64,000 bases of DNA from Spirochaetaceae bacterium (lineage in GTDB: Bacteria > Spirochaetota > Spirochaetia > Treponematales > Rectinemataceae): positions 1 through 64,000 of the forward strand of contig JAOABY010000002.1 in NCBI GenBank assembly GCA_026418115.1, written 5' to 3'. Position numbers and translations under genes: made by a program. Below, piece by piece: positions 45,304 to 54,359 of the stretch. Within the stretch, counting starts at the first letter, position 1, and the number at the start of each line of letters is the position of its first letter. Under the pieces are notes generated by a model, which had not been told where the DNA came from, did no database searches, and saw only the letters and a program-made list of their open reading frames with translations.

Positions 45304-47022
45304 TCATGATTCGGCATAGAGCCCGACCGGCCGGAAAGAATCCACATCAATCAGGCCGCGATCCGTGATCTTGAGGCTGGGTATCACGGGCAAGGCCATG
45401 AATGAAAGCGTCATGAGAGGGGAGGTCGCGGTGAGTCCTTCCTCTTCAAACAGGGCTTCGAAGCGCCGCATGCGCTCGATAACAAAATCAGCATCCTGGT
45501 CGCTCATGAGGCCGGCGACCGGCAGCGGCAGATCGAGGATTACTTCATCCCCCACCGTGTAGACGAGCCCGCCTCTGATCTTGTTGAGATGGCGTGCTGC
45601 CTTGAAGATGGAGATGTCGTCCACCCCCGCGACTATCATATTATGCGAATCGTGGCTGATGGTGCTCGCAATCGCGCCATGCCTGAGACCCAGCCCTCTG
45701 ATGAATCCCTTGCCGATGTTGCCCGAGCCTGTATGCCGCTCAATCACGAATATCTTGAGCAGATCCTGTGCGGGGTCCGCCTGCAGCAGCCCTTCGTGAG
45801 AGGGCGGCAGGGCGATCTCATGGCCGGTCAGCAGAGAATCGCGGTTGACCCTGATGACGCGTACGGGCTTTCCCTTGTCCGGAATCGCAAAGTCCTCAAT
45901 GGTGAGCCACTTGATATTGACGGAGTCGCGCAGCGCGACCTGGAGCGGCGAAAACTGCCAGACGAGCCGGCCATCTCTGGCAACCACTTCGCCTCCCTTG
46001 ATGACCACCGAAACCCTGAAATCGTCGAACGACTTGAAGGCGATAAAATCGGCTCGGTAACCCGGCGCAATGGCGCCAAGCGAACGGATGCCGAACCATC
46101 GTGCCGCATTGGTGGAGGCGATGCGGATGGCATCTATAGGGTCCACACCGTGCTCGAGCAGGAGTCGCAGCGAAAAGTCGATGTGTCCCTCATCTCGCAG
46201 GTCGTTGGAGTGGCGGTCATCGGAGCAGAGCATGAATCGACTCGCATTGTCCCTCGTGATTGCCGGCACCAGCGCGCGCACATCCTTGGCGGTCGAGCCT
46301 TCGCGTAGCATGATATACATGCCCTTGGCCAGTTTTTCCAGTGCTTCTTCAGGTGTGGTGCACTCATGGTCCGATCCGACACCCGCAGCGATATAGGCCG
46401 AGAGCGCTCTGCCCCTCAGGCCGGGGGAGTGGCCATCGACCGGTCGCCCTGCGCTCTGAAACAGCGCGATCTTGTCCATAAGCTGTGGATCACGAGCCAG
46501 TACACCGGGATAGTTCATCACCTCGCCCAGGCCGAGTACACGAGGCTCCTGCAGGAACTGGTGCATATCAGAGGCATAGAGCGACGCTCCTGCCGTATCG
46601 AAATCGGTTGCCGGCACGCAGGACGGCACCATGAAGTAGACATCGAGCGGTATGTCGCGCGATGAGTTGAGCATGTAGCGCATGCCGTCGTAACCCATCA
46701 CGTTGACAATCTCATGCGGATCGGCAATGACCGTGGTGGTACCATGTGGCAGGACCACTTTCGCGTACTCACCAGGCGTCAGAAGGGACGATTCGATGTG
46801 CACATGAGCATCAACAAGCCCCGGGGCCAGGAACATGCCCTCCAAGTCGACGGTACGTCTGGCCTTGAGCCCGTCATTCACCCCAACAACCCGTCCATCC
46901 TTCACTGATATCGTCGCGTCTTCAATGAGCCTGCCCCCCAGCACATCGACAACGGTACAGTGTGCATAATTCACATCGCAGATGATCTCACCCGCGGCTG
47001 CTTCAATAAGATGTCTGTTCAT
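45304..47022 (-). CDS. ade: Adenine deaminase
   Basis: 572 residues, normal for AdeC. It converts adenine to hypoxanthine and ammonia. Metal-binding motifs are VDAHVHIESS, ADPHEIVNV, VDGHSPGL, DHECTT and CSDDRH. It lies between the transporter genes and the xanthine dehydrogenase operon, on the same strand, so imported adenine can be fed directly to the dehydrogenase. Confidence 0.95.
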   Translation of the reverse strand: MNRHLIEAAAGEIICDVNYAHCTVVDVLGGRLIEDATISVKDGRVVGVNDGLKARRTVDLEGMFLAPGLVDAHVHIESSLLTPGEYAKVVLPHGTTTVIADPHEIVNVMGYDGMRYMLNSSRDIPLDVYFMVPSCVPATDFDTAGASLYASDMHQFLQEPRVLGLGEVMNYPGVLARDPQLMDKIALFQSAGRPVDGHSPGLRGRALSAYIAAGVGSDHECTTPEEALEKLAKGMYIMLREGSTAKDVRALVPAITRDNASRFMLCSDDRHSNDLRDEGHIDFSLRLLLEHGVDPIDAIRIASTNAARWFGIRSLGAIAPGYRADFIAFKSFDDFRVSVVIKGGEVVARDGRLVWQFSPLQVALRDSVNIKWLTIEDFAIPDKGKPVRVIRVNRDSLLTGHEIALPPSHEGLLQADPAQDLLKIFVIERHTGSGNIGKGFIRGLGLRHGAIASTISHDSHNMIVAGVDDISIFKAARHLNKIRGGLVYTVGDEVILDLPLPVAGLMSDQDADFVIERMRRFEALFEEEGLTATSPLMTLSFMALPVIPSLKITDRGLIDVDSFRPVGLYAES

Positions 47023-47084
47023 GCCAGTGTTTGCTCCTTCCGTTCAGTCTCGCCTGGCAGCGACAGGGTGGACACGCGTTGCGT

Positions 47085-48035
47085 TCACTTGTCCTCTCGC
47101 ATGTAGGAAGTGCCCAGGGCGGCTGGTGCACCTACCCGCTTGGAAAGTGCTTCCCACCATGTCATGACTACAAGTACGAGAATCGTCCCGATGTAGGGCA
47201 TCATGTTCAGGAAGTTTGCAGGAATGTTGGTGCCCGATGCCTGCAGGCGGAACTGCACGGCGTTGATGCCGCCAAACAGCAATGCTCCCCATATGGCCCG
47301 TGCGGGGTTCCACATGGAGAAGATCACCAGAGCGATGACAATCCAGCCACGCCCTCCCGTGATGTTTTCCGACCAGCCGGGGGTGTAGGAGAGCGACAGA
47401 TGCGCGCCTCCCAGTGCGATGAGGATGCCTCCCAGCACAGTGTAGCGATACCGCGTCCTCACGACATCAATGCCCATCGCATCCGCAGTCTGCGGGTCCT
47501 CGCCTACCGAGCGAAGCCAGAGACCAGGCCTTGTCTTGTAAAGGAAAAACCATGCCAGGGGGATGAGGAGGTAGGTAAGGTAGGTGAGCAGGTCCTGCTG
47601 CACCAGCGCCCCCAGAATGGGAATATCCTTGAGTCCGGCTGGAGCAAGCGGCGTGATGCGCTCTGCCCGCAGCCCTACCAGCCGGAAATTGTTGGTGGCA
47701 GGGCCAAGCCGCTGTCCCAGGAAGGACGCGAATCCCGTGCCAAACAGGGTAATCGAAAGGCCCGAGACGACCTGGTTTGCCCGCATGGTTGTGGTAAGGA
47801 ATGCGTGCAGCAGCGCCATGAGCGCGCCCACAGCCATTGCCACCAGCAAGGCCAGCAGAATGCTGTGGCTGTAGAAGACGGTCGCAAAGGCCGAGAGCGC
47901 ACCAAGCAGCATGATGCCCTCCACTCCCAGATTGAGGATGCCGCTGCGCTCGGTCAGTATTTCGCCTATTGTGGCAAGCGTCAGGCTCGTGCCTGCGCGA
48001 ATGGTAATGGTAAGAATTGAGGTCAGGAGATCCAT
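47085..48035 (-). CDS. Nucleoside ABC transporter permease 2
   Basis: 316 residues, about eight to nine transmembrane segments, BPD_transp_2 family (COG1079). Motifs ERSGILNLGVEGIMLLGA and GEDPQTADAMGID (ATPase-coupling EAA-like loop). AGGAGG precedes ATG 48035; the ORF track adds 67 residues from the neighbouring gene. Partner of permease 1, 13 bp away. Confidence 0.92.
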   Translation of the reverse strand: MDLLTSILTITIRAGTSLTLATIGEILTERSGILNLGVEGIMLLGALSAFATVFYSHSILLALLVAMAVGALMALLHAFLTTTMRANQVVSGLSITLFGTGFASFLGQRLGPATNNFRLVGLRAERITPLAPAGLKDIPILGALVQQDLLTYLTYLLIPLAWFFLYKTRPGLWLRSVGEDPQTADAMGIDVVRTRYRYTVLGGILIALGGAHLSLSYTPGWSENITGGRGWIVIALVIFSMWNPARAIWGALLFGGINAVQFRLQASGTNIPANFLNMMPYIGTILVLVVMTWWEALSKRVGAPAALGTSYMREDK

Positions 48036-48048
48036 GCCGTTCCTCCTC

Positions 48049-49131
48049 TCATGCTGTACAGGCGGCAGCCGGCTCGCGGCGCAGCACCTTGACGCGATAT
48101 TCAGTGAACAGAGACCCTGCAAGCATGGGGAAGAGTATGAGCCCCTGCATGACGACGCCCATAGCTGCCGGCAATCCCATGACAAACTGAATCTGATCGC
48201 CGCCGACAGCGAGCCCGCCCAGAGCGAGCGCCACAAAAGGCACGGCCAGAGGATTCAGCTGACTCATCCATGCCACAATGATGGCAGTGTAGCCATAGCC
48301 GATGGACAGCCCCTGTTGGAGGCGGTGTGAGATGCCTGTTACCTCGAAAGCTCCCGCCAGGCCGCAAATGGCGCCCGAGAGCATGATTGCCAGCACGATA
48401 TTGCGTTCCACTGCAATGCCCTGGTAGCGCGCTGCCTTCTGGCTCGCACCGATAATTTGAAGTTCAAACCCCCAGCGGGTGCGCTTGAAGACGATCCAGA
48501 GCACCACTGCCAGGATGAGCGCCACCCAGAGCCCTGCATGTGCCCTGCCAAACAGACGAGGCAGCCACGCTGCTTCCGAAAACATCCTTGAGCCGGGGAA
48601 GCCATAACCTTTCGGATCCCGCCACGGGCCGTAGTAGAGATATTCGGAGTATAGAATGGCGATATAGTTCATCATCAGCGTGACGAGGGTCTCGTCCACC
48701 TTGAGCGATGTCTTGAGCAGTGCCGATATGCCGGCCCACAATGCGCCGGCGAGCATGCCTCCCAGCACCGCAGCCCACAGCAGTGAGCGGCCGGGCAGGA
48801 ATGGCTCCATAAACAGCGCAATGCCAGCCGCTGCCACACCGCCCAGCGTGAGCTGTCCCTCGGCGCCGATATTCCAGAACTTGAGGCGGAAGGCAATGCC
48901 CACTCCCAGGCCTGTGAGCATCAGGGGAATGGACTTTACAAGGGTTTCGGAGAAACCATGGATATTGCCGAATGCGCCTGCCGCCATGGCTGCAAAGGTC
49001 TTGAGCGGATCTGCTCCGAACACCAGGAGCAGGATTGCCGTGAGCACCAGGGATACAAGAAACGATACCACTGGCACGAGCACCATCGCTGCCACCGAAG
49101 TGGTCTTGCGCTTTTCGAAGACGATTCTCAT
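48049..49131 (-). CDS. Nucleoside ABC transporter permease 1
   Basis: 360 residues, COG4603-type permease with an N-terminal helix and FKFWNIGAEGQLTLGG-type motif (here LKFWNIGAEGQ) and the coupling loop GASQKAARYQGI. Forms the inner-membrane channel with permease 2. Start overlaps the ATPase stop (ATGA). Confidence 0.92.
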   Translation of the reverse strand: MRIVFEKRKTTSVAAMVLVPVVSFLVSLVLTAILLLVFGADPLKTFAAMAAGAFGNIHGFSETLVKSIPLMLTGLGVGIAFRLKFWNIGAEGQLTLGGVAAAGIALFMEPFLPGRSLLWAAVLGGMLAGALWAGISALLKTSLKVDETLVTLMMNYIAILYSEYLYYGPWRDPKGYGFPGSRMFSEAAWLPRLFGRAHAGLWVALILAVVLWIVFKRTRWGFELQIIGASQKAARYQGIAVERNIVLAIMLSGAICGLAGAFEVTGISHRLQQGLSIGYGYTAIIVAWMSQLNPLAVPFVALALGGLAVGGDQIQFVMGLPAAMGVVMQGLILFPMLAGSLFTEYRVKVLRREPAAACTA

Positions 49132-50657
49132 GCTGACTCCTTTCCGCTCATGCCTGCCATCAGCATGCCGATATGTTCCATATCCGCTCCTTCGGCGGGG
49201 AAGACATCCATGATGCGCCCTTCAAACAACACTGCAATTCTGTCCGAGACCTGCAGCAGCTCTTCGAGGTCTTCCGAGAAGAAGAGTACGCCCAGGCCGT
49301 TGTCTCTCTGCGCGACGAGCTGGCGCCTCACTGTCTCCGTCGCACCCACATCCAGACCGCGCGAGGGATAGACGGCGACCATGACGGTTTTCACAGCTCC
49401 TATCTCGCGAGCCAGAATGGTCTTCTGGATGTTGCCTCCCGAGAGGAACTTGACCTGGGTCTGGGGCGAGGGGGTGGCGATGCGGAAGGCATCGATGAGT
49501 CTGCGCGCCATGTCCATGATGCGGCGTGGCAGAAGGAAAATACCCGCTGCCAGGGGTTTTGACCGGTACTGTTTCATCGCAAGGTTGGAAGCGACACTGA
49601 GATCTCCCACTGCGCCAACAGAAGCACGGTCCTGCGGTATGTGCGCCACGCCCTGCCGGATGATCTGCAGAGGGCTGGCGTTGGTCATGTCCTTACCGGC
49701 TATGCGCAAGGTACCCGATGTTGCCTTGCGCAGGCCCGTCACCACTTCTGCGAGTTCGCGCTGGCCATTGCCCGCGACTCCTGCAATGCCCAGCACCTCA
49801 CCCGCATGGAGGGAAAGGCATACATCTTTCAGTGCCGGCAGGCCGCGATCGTTGAGTGCCGACACGTGGTCAAGTTCAAGTACGACCTCGCCTGGCTGGC
49901 GTGGTTGCTTTTCGATCTGGAAAAGGATCTCACGCCCTACCATGAGGGTCGCAAGCTCTCGAGGAGAGGTATTTCTGGTGCTGGTCTCTGCGACTACCTT
50001 ACCCTTGCGAAGGACCATGACTCTGTCTGAGAATTCCGTCACCTCTTCCATTTTATGGGTGATGAAGATGGCAGACTTGCCCTCGGCACGCATTGCGTGT
50101 ACCACCCGGCTCAGTTCTCTCGATTCCTGGGGAGTGAGCACTGCGGTAGGCTCGTCGAGAATGAGAATTTCGGCGTTGCGGTAGAGCAGTTTGAGGATCT
50201 CCACCCGCTGCTGCTCACCGACAGAGAGCTGCCAGATGCTGGCATCAGGATCCACCTTGAGATGGTAGCGTGCGGAGAGATCCATCAGACGGGCACGCAC
50301 CTTGTTCCAGTCTGGCACGAAGGATTCAGTATCGAGCCCGAGGATGATGTTCTCAAGCACGGTCATCGAGTCAACGAGTTTGAAGTTCTGGTGCACCATG
50401 CCGATGCCGAGTTTCTGGGCATCGCGGGGGGACTGTATGGCTGCCAACCTGCCATCAATGTAGATTTCGCCGGCATCCGGTCGGTACAGACCACAGAGAA
50501 TGTTCATGAGGGTGCTCTTGCCCGCGCCATTCTCTCCCAGCAGAGCCAGAACTTCGCCGCGGTACAGCACGAGGTCCACGCAATCGTTGGCGAGGACACC
50601 AGGAAAGGATTTGGAAATCCCCCTCATCTCGACTTTCGGAATCGTTCGTTCATCCAT
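49128..50657 (-). CDS. Nucleoside ABC transporter ATP-binding protein (two ATPase domains)
   Basis: 509 residues with tandem ATPase domains. Domain 1 is canonical: GENGAGKST, LSVGEQQR, ILDEPTAVL. Domain 2 has a degenerate Walker A (GVAGNGQRE) with signature LSGGNIQK, as in RbsA and BMP-family importers. Start ATG 50657; the ORF track extends 41 residues through the terminator hairpin and is rejected. Confidence 0.92.
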   Translation of the reverse strand: MDERTIPKVEMRGISKSFPGVLANDCVDLVLYRGEVLALLGENGAGKSTLMNILCGLYRPDAGEIYIDGRLAAIQSPRDAQKLGIGMVHQNFKLVDSMTVLENIILGLDTESFVPDWNKVRARLMDLSARYHLKVDPDASIWQLSVGEQQRVEILKLLYRNAEILILDEPTAVLTPQESRELSRVVHAMRAEGKSAIFITHKMEEVTEFSDRVMVLRKGKVVAETSTRNTSPRELATLMVGREILFQIEKQPRQPGEVVLELDHVSALNDRGLPALKDVCLSLHAGEVLGIAGVAGNGQRELAEVVTGLRKATSGTLRIAGKDMTNASPLQIIRQGVAHIPQDRASVGAVGDLSVASNLAMKQYRSKPLAAGIFLLPRRIMDMARRLIDAFRIATPSPQTQVKFLSGGNIQKTILAREIGAVKTVMVAVYPSRGLDVGATETVRRQLVAQRDNGLGVLFFSEDLEELLQVSDRIAVLFEGRIMDVFPAEGADMEHIGMLMAGMSGKESA

Positions 50658-50747
50658 GCTGCCGTTCCTGCACCATCGGGTTGCGGCACGCACCCATGGC
50701 GTGCCTGTGTTGCCGGGGGCCGCTCGCGGCCGGACCCCGGAAGGTAC

Positions 50748-50785
50748 AAAAAACCGGCATGCGTCCTGGGGCGGAGGCATGCCGG
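50748..50785 (-). terminator. Attenuating terminator between the binding protein and the rest of the importer
   Basis: CCGGCATGC and GCATGCCGG form a 9-bp stem; on the minus strand it is followed by TTTTTT. It lies 14 nt after the binding-protein stop and should make that message more abundant than the membrane parts. A second GC hairpin follows at 50713-50740. Confidence 0.75.
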
Positions 50786-50798
50786 CAGAACAGAGGAC

Positions 50799-51872
50799 TT
50801 ACTGTACTTTGCCGACTACACCTTCGACAAACCAGTCCATGGAGAGCTGTTTGTCATCGGGGATGACCTCGCCAGCCTTGTAGACGACCTTGCCGCTCTG
50901 ATCCTTGATCGGTCCGGTGAAGATGCTCCATCCGCCGAGAATCTTCTTCTGTGCGGTTTCAACTTCCTTCTTTACAGCGTCAGGTACCTTGGGGCTGATC
51001 GCCGAGAGCTTCGCGATGCCATCCTTCAGACCGCCCCAGTACTGGTGGGTTTTCCAGGTTCCATCGAGTACCTGCCTGATTGTCTCGATGTAGTAGGTCT
51101 CCCAGTTCCATACCGCACTGGCGAGCACACTGTCGCCCACGAACTTGCCCATGTCGGAATCGTAGCCGATGGAGAACTTGCCGCGTTCCTGGGCAGCCTT
51201 CTGGGGTTCGGTGGTGTCCTGGTGCTGGGCGATGATGTCGCATCCCGCATCGAGCAGGGCTACGGCAGCCTCGCGTTCCTTGACGGGGTCATACCAGGTA
51301 TTGGTCCATACGACCTGGACCTGAGCCCTTGGATTGACCGAGCGGACTCCGAGAGTAAAGCCGTTGATGCCGCGCACGACCTCGGGGATGGGGAAGGCGG
51401 CGACATAGCCGATCTTGTTCGACTTTGTCATGCGGCCGGCGATGATGCCGGTGAGATAGCGCGCTTCCTCGATGCGTCCGAAATAGGTGGCCATGTTCGG
51501 CGCCGTCTTGTAGCCGGAGCAGTGCTCAAAGATCACTTTCGGGAAATCCTTGGCGACTGCGAGTGTCGGATCCATGTAGCCGAAGCTGGTGGTGAAAATC
51601 ACGTCATAGCCCTGGATGGCATACTGACGGATCACACGCTCGGCATCGGGACCTTCTGGCACATTCTCGATATACTTCGTCTCGATCTTGTCGCCGAAGT
51701 ATTTCTGCAGGGCGAGCCTTCCGCGCTCATGCTCATAGGTCCATCCCAGATCTCCCGGGGGGCCGATGTAGACGAATGCGACTTTGAGAGGTTTCCTGGC
51801 TTGTGCGGTGGCGGGCAACACGAGCGAAACCATCATGAGAACCGCGAGCAGACCCAGTACAGTCTTTCTCAT
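50799..51872 (-). CDS. BMP/PnrA-family purine nucleoside-binding protein
   Basis: 357 residues with a signal peptide (RKTVLGLLAVLMMVSLVLPATAQA) and the BMP fold: VAFVYIGPPGDLGWTYEHERG, IFTTSFGYMDPTLAVA, FEHCSGYKTAPN and IGYDSDM. Related to Treponema pallidum PnrA (TmpC), which binds purine nucleosides. No lipobox cysteine is at the signal end, so it may be periplasmic. AAGGAG precedes the ATG at 51872; 70 upstream codons in the ORF track are leader sequence. Confidence 0.9.
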   Translation of the reverse strand: MRKTVLGLLAVLMMVSLVLPATAQARKPLKVAFVYIGPPGDLGWTYEHERGRLALQKYFGDKIETKYIENVPEGPDAERVIRQYAIQGYDVIFTTSFGYMDPTLAVAKDFPKVIFEHCSGYKTAPNMATYFGRIEEARYLTGIIAGRMTKSNKIGYVAAFPIPEVVRGINGFTLGVRSVNPRAQVQVVWTNTWYDPVKEREAAVALLDAGCDIIAQHQDTTEPQKAAQERGKFSIGYDSDMGKFVGDSVLASAVWNWETYYIETIRQVLDGTWKTHQYWGGLKDGIAKLSAISPKVPDAVKKEVETAQKKILGGWSIFTGPIKDQSGKVVYKAGEVIPDDKQLSMDWFVEGVVGKVQ

Positions 51873-51947
51873 CGAATGGCTCCTTGTATGACAAGTGGAT
51901 GGCGTACAACCGACGGCGATACGCCACGCCCGAACGGGCGCCATATC

Positions 51948-51976
51948 AGTGTAGAACGCTTTGGGTGCGCTGTCAA
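51948..51976 (-). promoter_or_regulatory. Promoter of the purine transporter operon
   Basis: TTGACA (51976-51971), 17 bp, TACACT (51953-51948). The leader is about 69 nt and holds two small hairpins (CGCCC/GGGCG and GGCG/CGCC). It is too short and lacks the conserved loops of a purine riboswitch. Confidence 0.65.
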
Positions 51977-52002
51977 ATGCTAATCGAATCGTACCTCCGG
52001 AG

Positions 52003-53334
52003 TCAGAAAATCCTTGTTGGCTCATATCGATCCTGGTTGGTGCCATCGCCGAGCTGACCCCAGGTGTTGTCGCCCATGGCATACACCGAGCCGTCGGCTT
52101 TCATGAAAAAGGAATGTCTGCCGCCAGCCTCGATGGCAATGACGTCGGTAGCGATGATGAAGGGTGAAGCATGATCCATTCCAAGACCGTCACCCAGCTG
52201 CCCATCAGCGTTTCTGCCGGCACCGAGCAAGGTGCCATCTGTCTTGAGGATGAGAGTGTGCCAGGCGCCGCATGACACTGCCGCGACATCGGTCATCACT
52301 GTGACAGGGGTAGTACTGCCGGTGGTGGTGCCGTTACCGAACTGCCCGTACTGGTTTCTTCCCGTGGCCAGCAAGGTGCCATCCTGTTGCAGTATCATCG
52401 AATAGTGCTCGCCGACGGCGACAGCTGCGACATTGTTCATTATGAACACGGGGCTCGTGCTGTCTGCTACAGAACCTGTGCCGAGCTGGCCGTACTGATT
52501 TCTGCCGGTCGCGTAGAGCGAGCCGTCATCACAGAGGATCATGGAATGCTCATCGCCGGGAGCGGTTGTGCTGACATGATTCATGATGAAGTACGGCACA
52601 TTCCTGGTCTGGCAGAGTGGATCGCCGAGTCTTCCATAGGTTCCATCGCCTGTTGCATACAGAGCTCCGCCAGCTTTCAGAATGAAGGTGTGAAAGGCAC
52701 CACCCTGCACAGCCAGCACTCCAGCATCGATGTATACGGGCACAGACCGCTCGGTCCATGTGCCGTCACCCAGCTCGCCCCATTCGTTGAGCCCTGCGGC
52801 CCAGAGTGTGCCGTCAGTTTTGATGATATGGGTATGGAAACCGCCAGCCGACATTGCCTTGACAGCATCCATGATCTTTGCGGGAGTGCTGCGATTCCAT
52901 GGCTGGCCATCGCCGAGCTGACCATTCTGGTTGGAGCCTGTAGCCCAGAGTGAACCATCGCTCTTCAGAAAAAGCGTATGCTGGGACCCCGCTGAGATGC
53001 TGGTGATGCAAACTGGCTTCCAGAGCGCGTAGAGAGTGACGTTCGCATTGCCAATGGTGAAGGTGTCTCCTGGCGAGTAACTTGTGCCCGTACCAAGAGC
53101 ATTCGTGTTCCAGCCCTCGAAGGTGTGGTTGTCTCGTGTAAGGTTGCCGGTATTGCCGAGCACCGTTACGGTGGCGCCTGGGGCGTACTGGTTGCCGTCA
53201 ACTGGAACTGAACCGCTGGTAGCGCCATTCGGATGATAGGTTACGGTATGGGTCGTCACTCCTGGATAGGGAGGACAGGCGAGCAGCAGCAGCGAGCACA
53301 GGAGCGGCAGCCACTTCGTAATCCGTCTGCACAT
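52003..53334 (-). CDS. Lipoprotein with Flg_new repeat and RCC1 beta-propeller repeats
   Basis: 443 residues. The signal ends in a lipobox (LLLLAC), so it is a lipoprotein. Residues ~30-105 form one Listeria-Bacteroides repeat (YHPNGA...FEGWNT...LYALW). The rest is seven RCC1-type repeats of about 50 residues (SLWATGSNQNGQLGDG pattern) that should fold as a propeller. Probably surface-exposed and interaction-related; target unknown. Start at 53334 has AGGAGG upstream. Confidence 0.85.
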   Translation of the reverse strand: MCRRITKWLPLLCSLLLLACPPYPGVTTHTVTYHPNGATSGSVPVDGNQYAPGATVTVLGNTGNLTRDNHTFEGWNTNALGTGTSYSPGDTFTIGNANVTLYALWKPVCITSISAGSQHTLFLKSDGSLWATGSNQNGQLGDGQPWNRSTPAKIMDAVKAMSAGGFHTHIIKTDGTLWAAGLNEWGELGDGTWTERSVPVYIDAGVLAVQGGAFHTFILKAGGALYATGDGTYGRLGDPLCQTRNVPYFIMNHVSTTAPGDEHSMILCDDGSLYATGRNQYGQLGTGSVADSTSPVFIMNNVAAVAVGEHYSMILQQDGTLLATGRNQYGQFGNGTTTGSTTPVTVMTDVAAVSCGAWHTLILKTDGTLLGAGRNADGQLGDGLGMDHASPFIIATDVIAIEAGGRHSFFMKADGSVYAMGDNTWGQLGDGTNQDRYEPTRIF

Positions 53335-53416
53335 GACGAATTCCTCCTGCCCAGCCCTCACTGACACTACCTGCCCCTGAAGTCTGCGCCAGCATGATGC
53401 GCTCTTCCCATTTCAA

Positions 53417-53445
53417 CCTATAGTGTGATGCTGGAGAGCTTGCAA
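53417..53445 (-). promoter_or_regulatory. Candidate promoter of the RCC1 lipoprotein gene
   Basis: TTGCAA (53445-53440), 17 bp, TATAGG (53422-53417) on the minus strand, about 80 bp before the start codon. Confidence 0.4.
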
Positions 53446-53509
53446 GCCGGAACGGATGAGGCGCTCAGGTTTAAGTATTCCAGACAGGGGAGTGAGCCTT
53501 TTTCTACCC

Positions 53510-54289
53510 TCACTTGTTGGTGACAAAGGCTTCCTGGCTCGCTCCGGGGACCGACTTGGCGGTCAGTAGCCACTTTTTTGCTTCCTCAGCGGATGGATAG
53601 GGGCCTACCTTGACCTGATAATAGCTTTTGCCACTGATATCCTTGATGGTGATGATCGCGCTCAGATTGCGGGACGTAAACTCATCTCTGAGTTTTTCGG
53701 CAGTCGACTTTGAGGAAAAGCTGCCGACCTGAATCCAGTAATTGCCCGCCTGGGTGGCCTCGGGAGCGGGTGGCGAAACCTTGATAGCTGGCTCCGTTTT
53801 GGTAGGCGAGGGCGGAGCAGCCTGCGCAGCAGGGGTTGGCGCAGGTGGCGCAGGTTGTTTTACCGCAGGTTTAGCCGGGGCGGGAGCGGAAGCCGGAGGT
53901 TCAGCAGGTTTGGCAACGGGCTTCGTCTCCGTCGCAGCAGGAGCTGTGCCTGTCGTACCAGAGGTGGTCGGTGCAGCGCTACCGGTGGACGGGCTGGTAT
54001 TCGATCCGCTGGCAGGAGAGACAATGACAATACGCGTATCGCTGCCGGAAGGGGAGTTCTGACTGGTTTCCTGTGTGCCGCTGCCTGATGGTTCGACGAC
54101 GATGGTCGGCAGCGCGACATAATCAGTGGGCTCCTGGGGTTTTGCAGGCGAGCGACCCGTGATATCAAAGGGCTTGAGATCCGCATTCGCGACGGGAGGG
54201 AAAAGAAGCAGCGCTGCCGCTACTACAATCACGGCAAAGCCACACACAGCTATTGCAATCCACACGATCCTTCTGGAACGGTCAGACAT
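53510..54289 (-). CDS. Membrane-anchored SPOR-domain protein
   Basis: 259 residues: short cytoplasmic start, one transmembrane helix (WIAIAVCGFAVIVVAAALLLF), a long Ser/Pro/Ala-rich low-complexity region (about 60-180) and a C-terminal SPOR domain (YWIQVGSFSSKSTAEKL...YYQVKVGPYPSAEEA). SPOR domains bind denuded septal peptidoglycan, so it likely acts in cell division or wall remodelling. GAGGT precedes the ATG. Third gene after polA and coaE. Confidence 0.87.
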   Translation of the reverse strand: MSDRSRRIVWIAIAVCGFAVIVVAAALLLFPPVANADLKPFDITGRSPAKPQEPTDYVALPTIVVEPSGSGTQETSQNSPSGSDTRIVIVSPASGSNTSPSTGSAAPTTSGTTGTAPAATETKPVAKPAEPPASAPAPAKPAVKQPAPPAPTPAAQAAPPSPTKTEPAIKVSPPAPEATQAGNYWIQVGSFSSKSTAEKLRDEFTSRNLSAIITIKDISGKSYYQVKVGPYPSAEEAKKWLLTAKSVPGASQEAFVTNK

Positions 54290-54359
54290 GTCCGCACCTC
54301 GCTCTGATATTCATCGGCAGATTCGGGATGAAATTCAAGGGTTCCCGCACCGCAACGGC

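Noticed and set aside
43581-45368. 595-codon plus-strand ORF opposite the xanthine dehydrogenase subunit
   Set aside because: It is antisense to a well-conserved gene, has no recognisable domain or ribosome binding site, and long shadow frames are common in G+C-rich DNA.
51873-51947. Purine riboswitch in the leader of the nucleoside importer
   Set aside because: The leader is about 69 nt with two small hairpins; the conserved junction and loop sequences of purine aptamers are absent.
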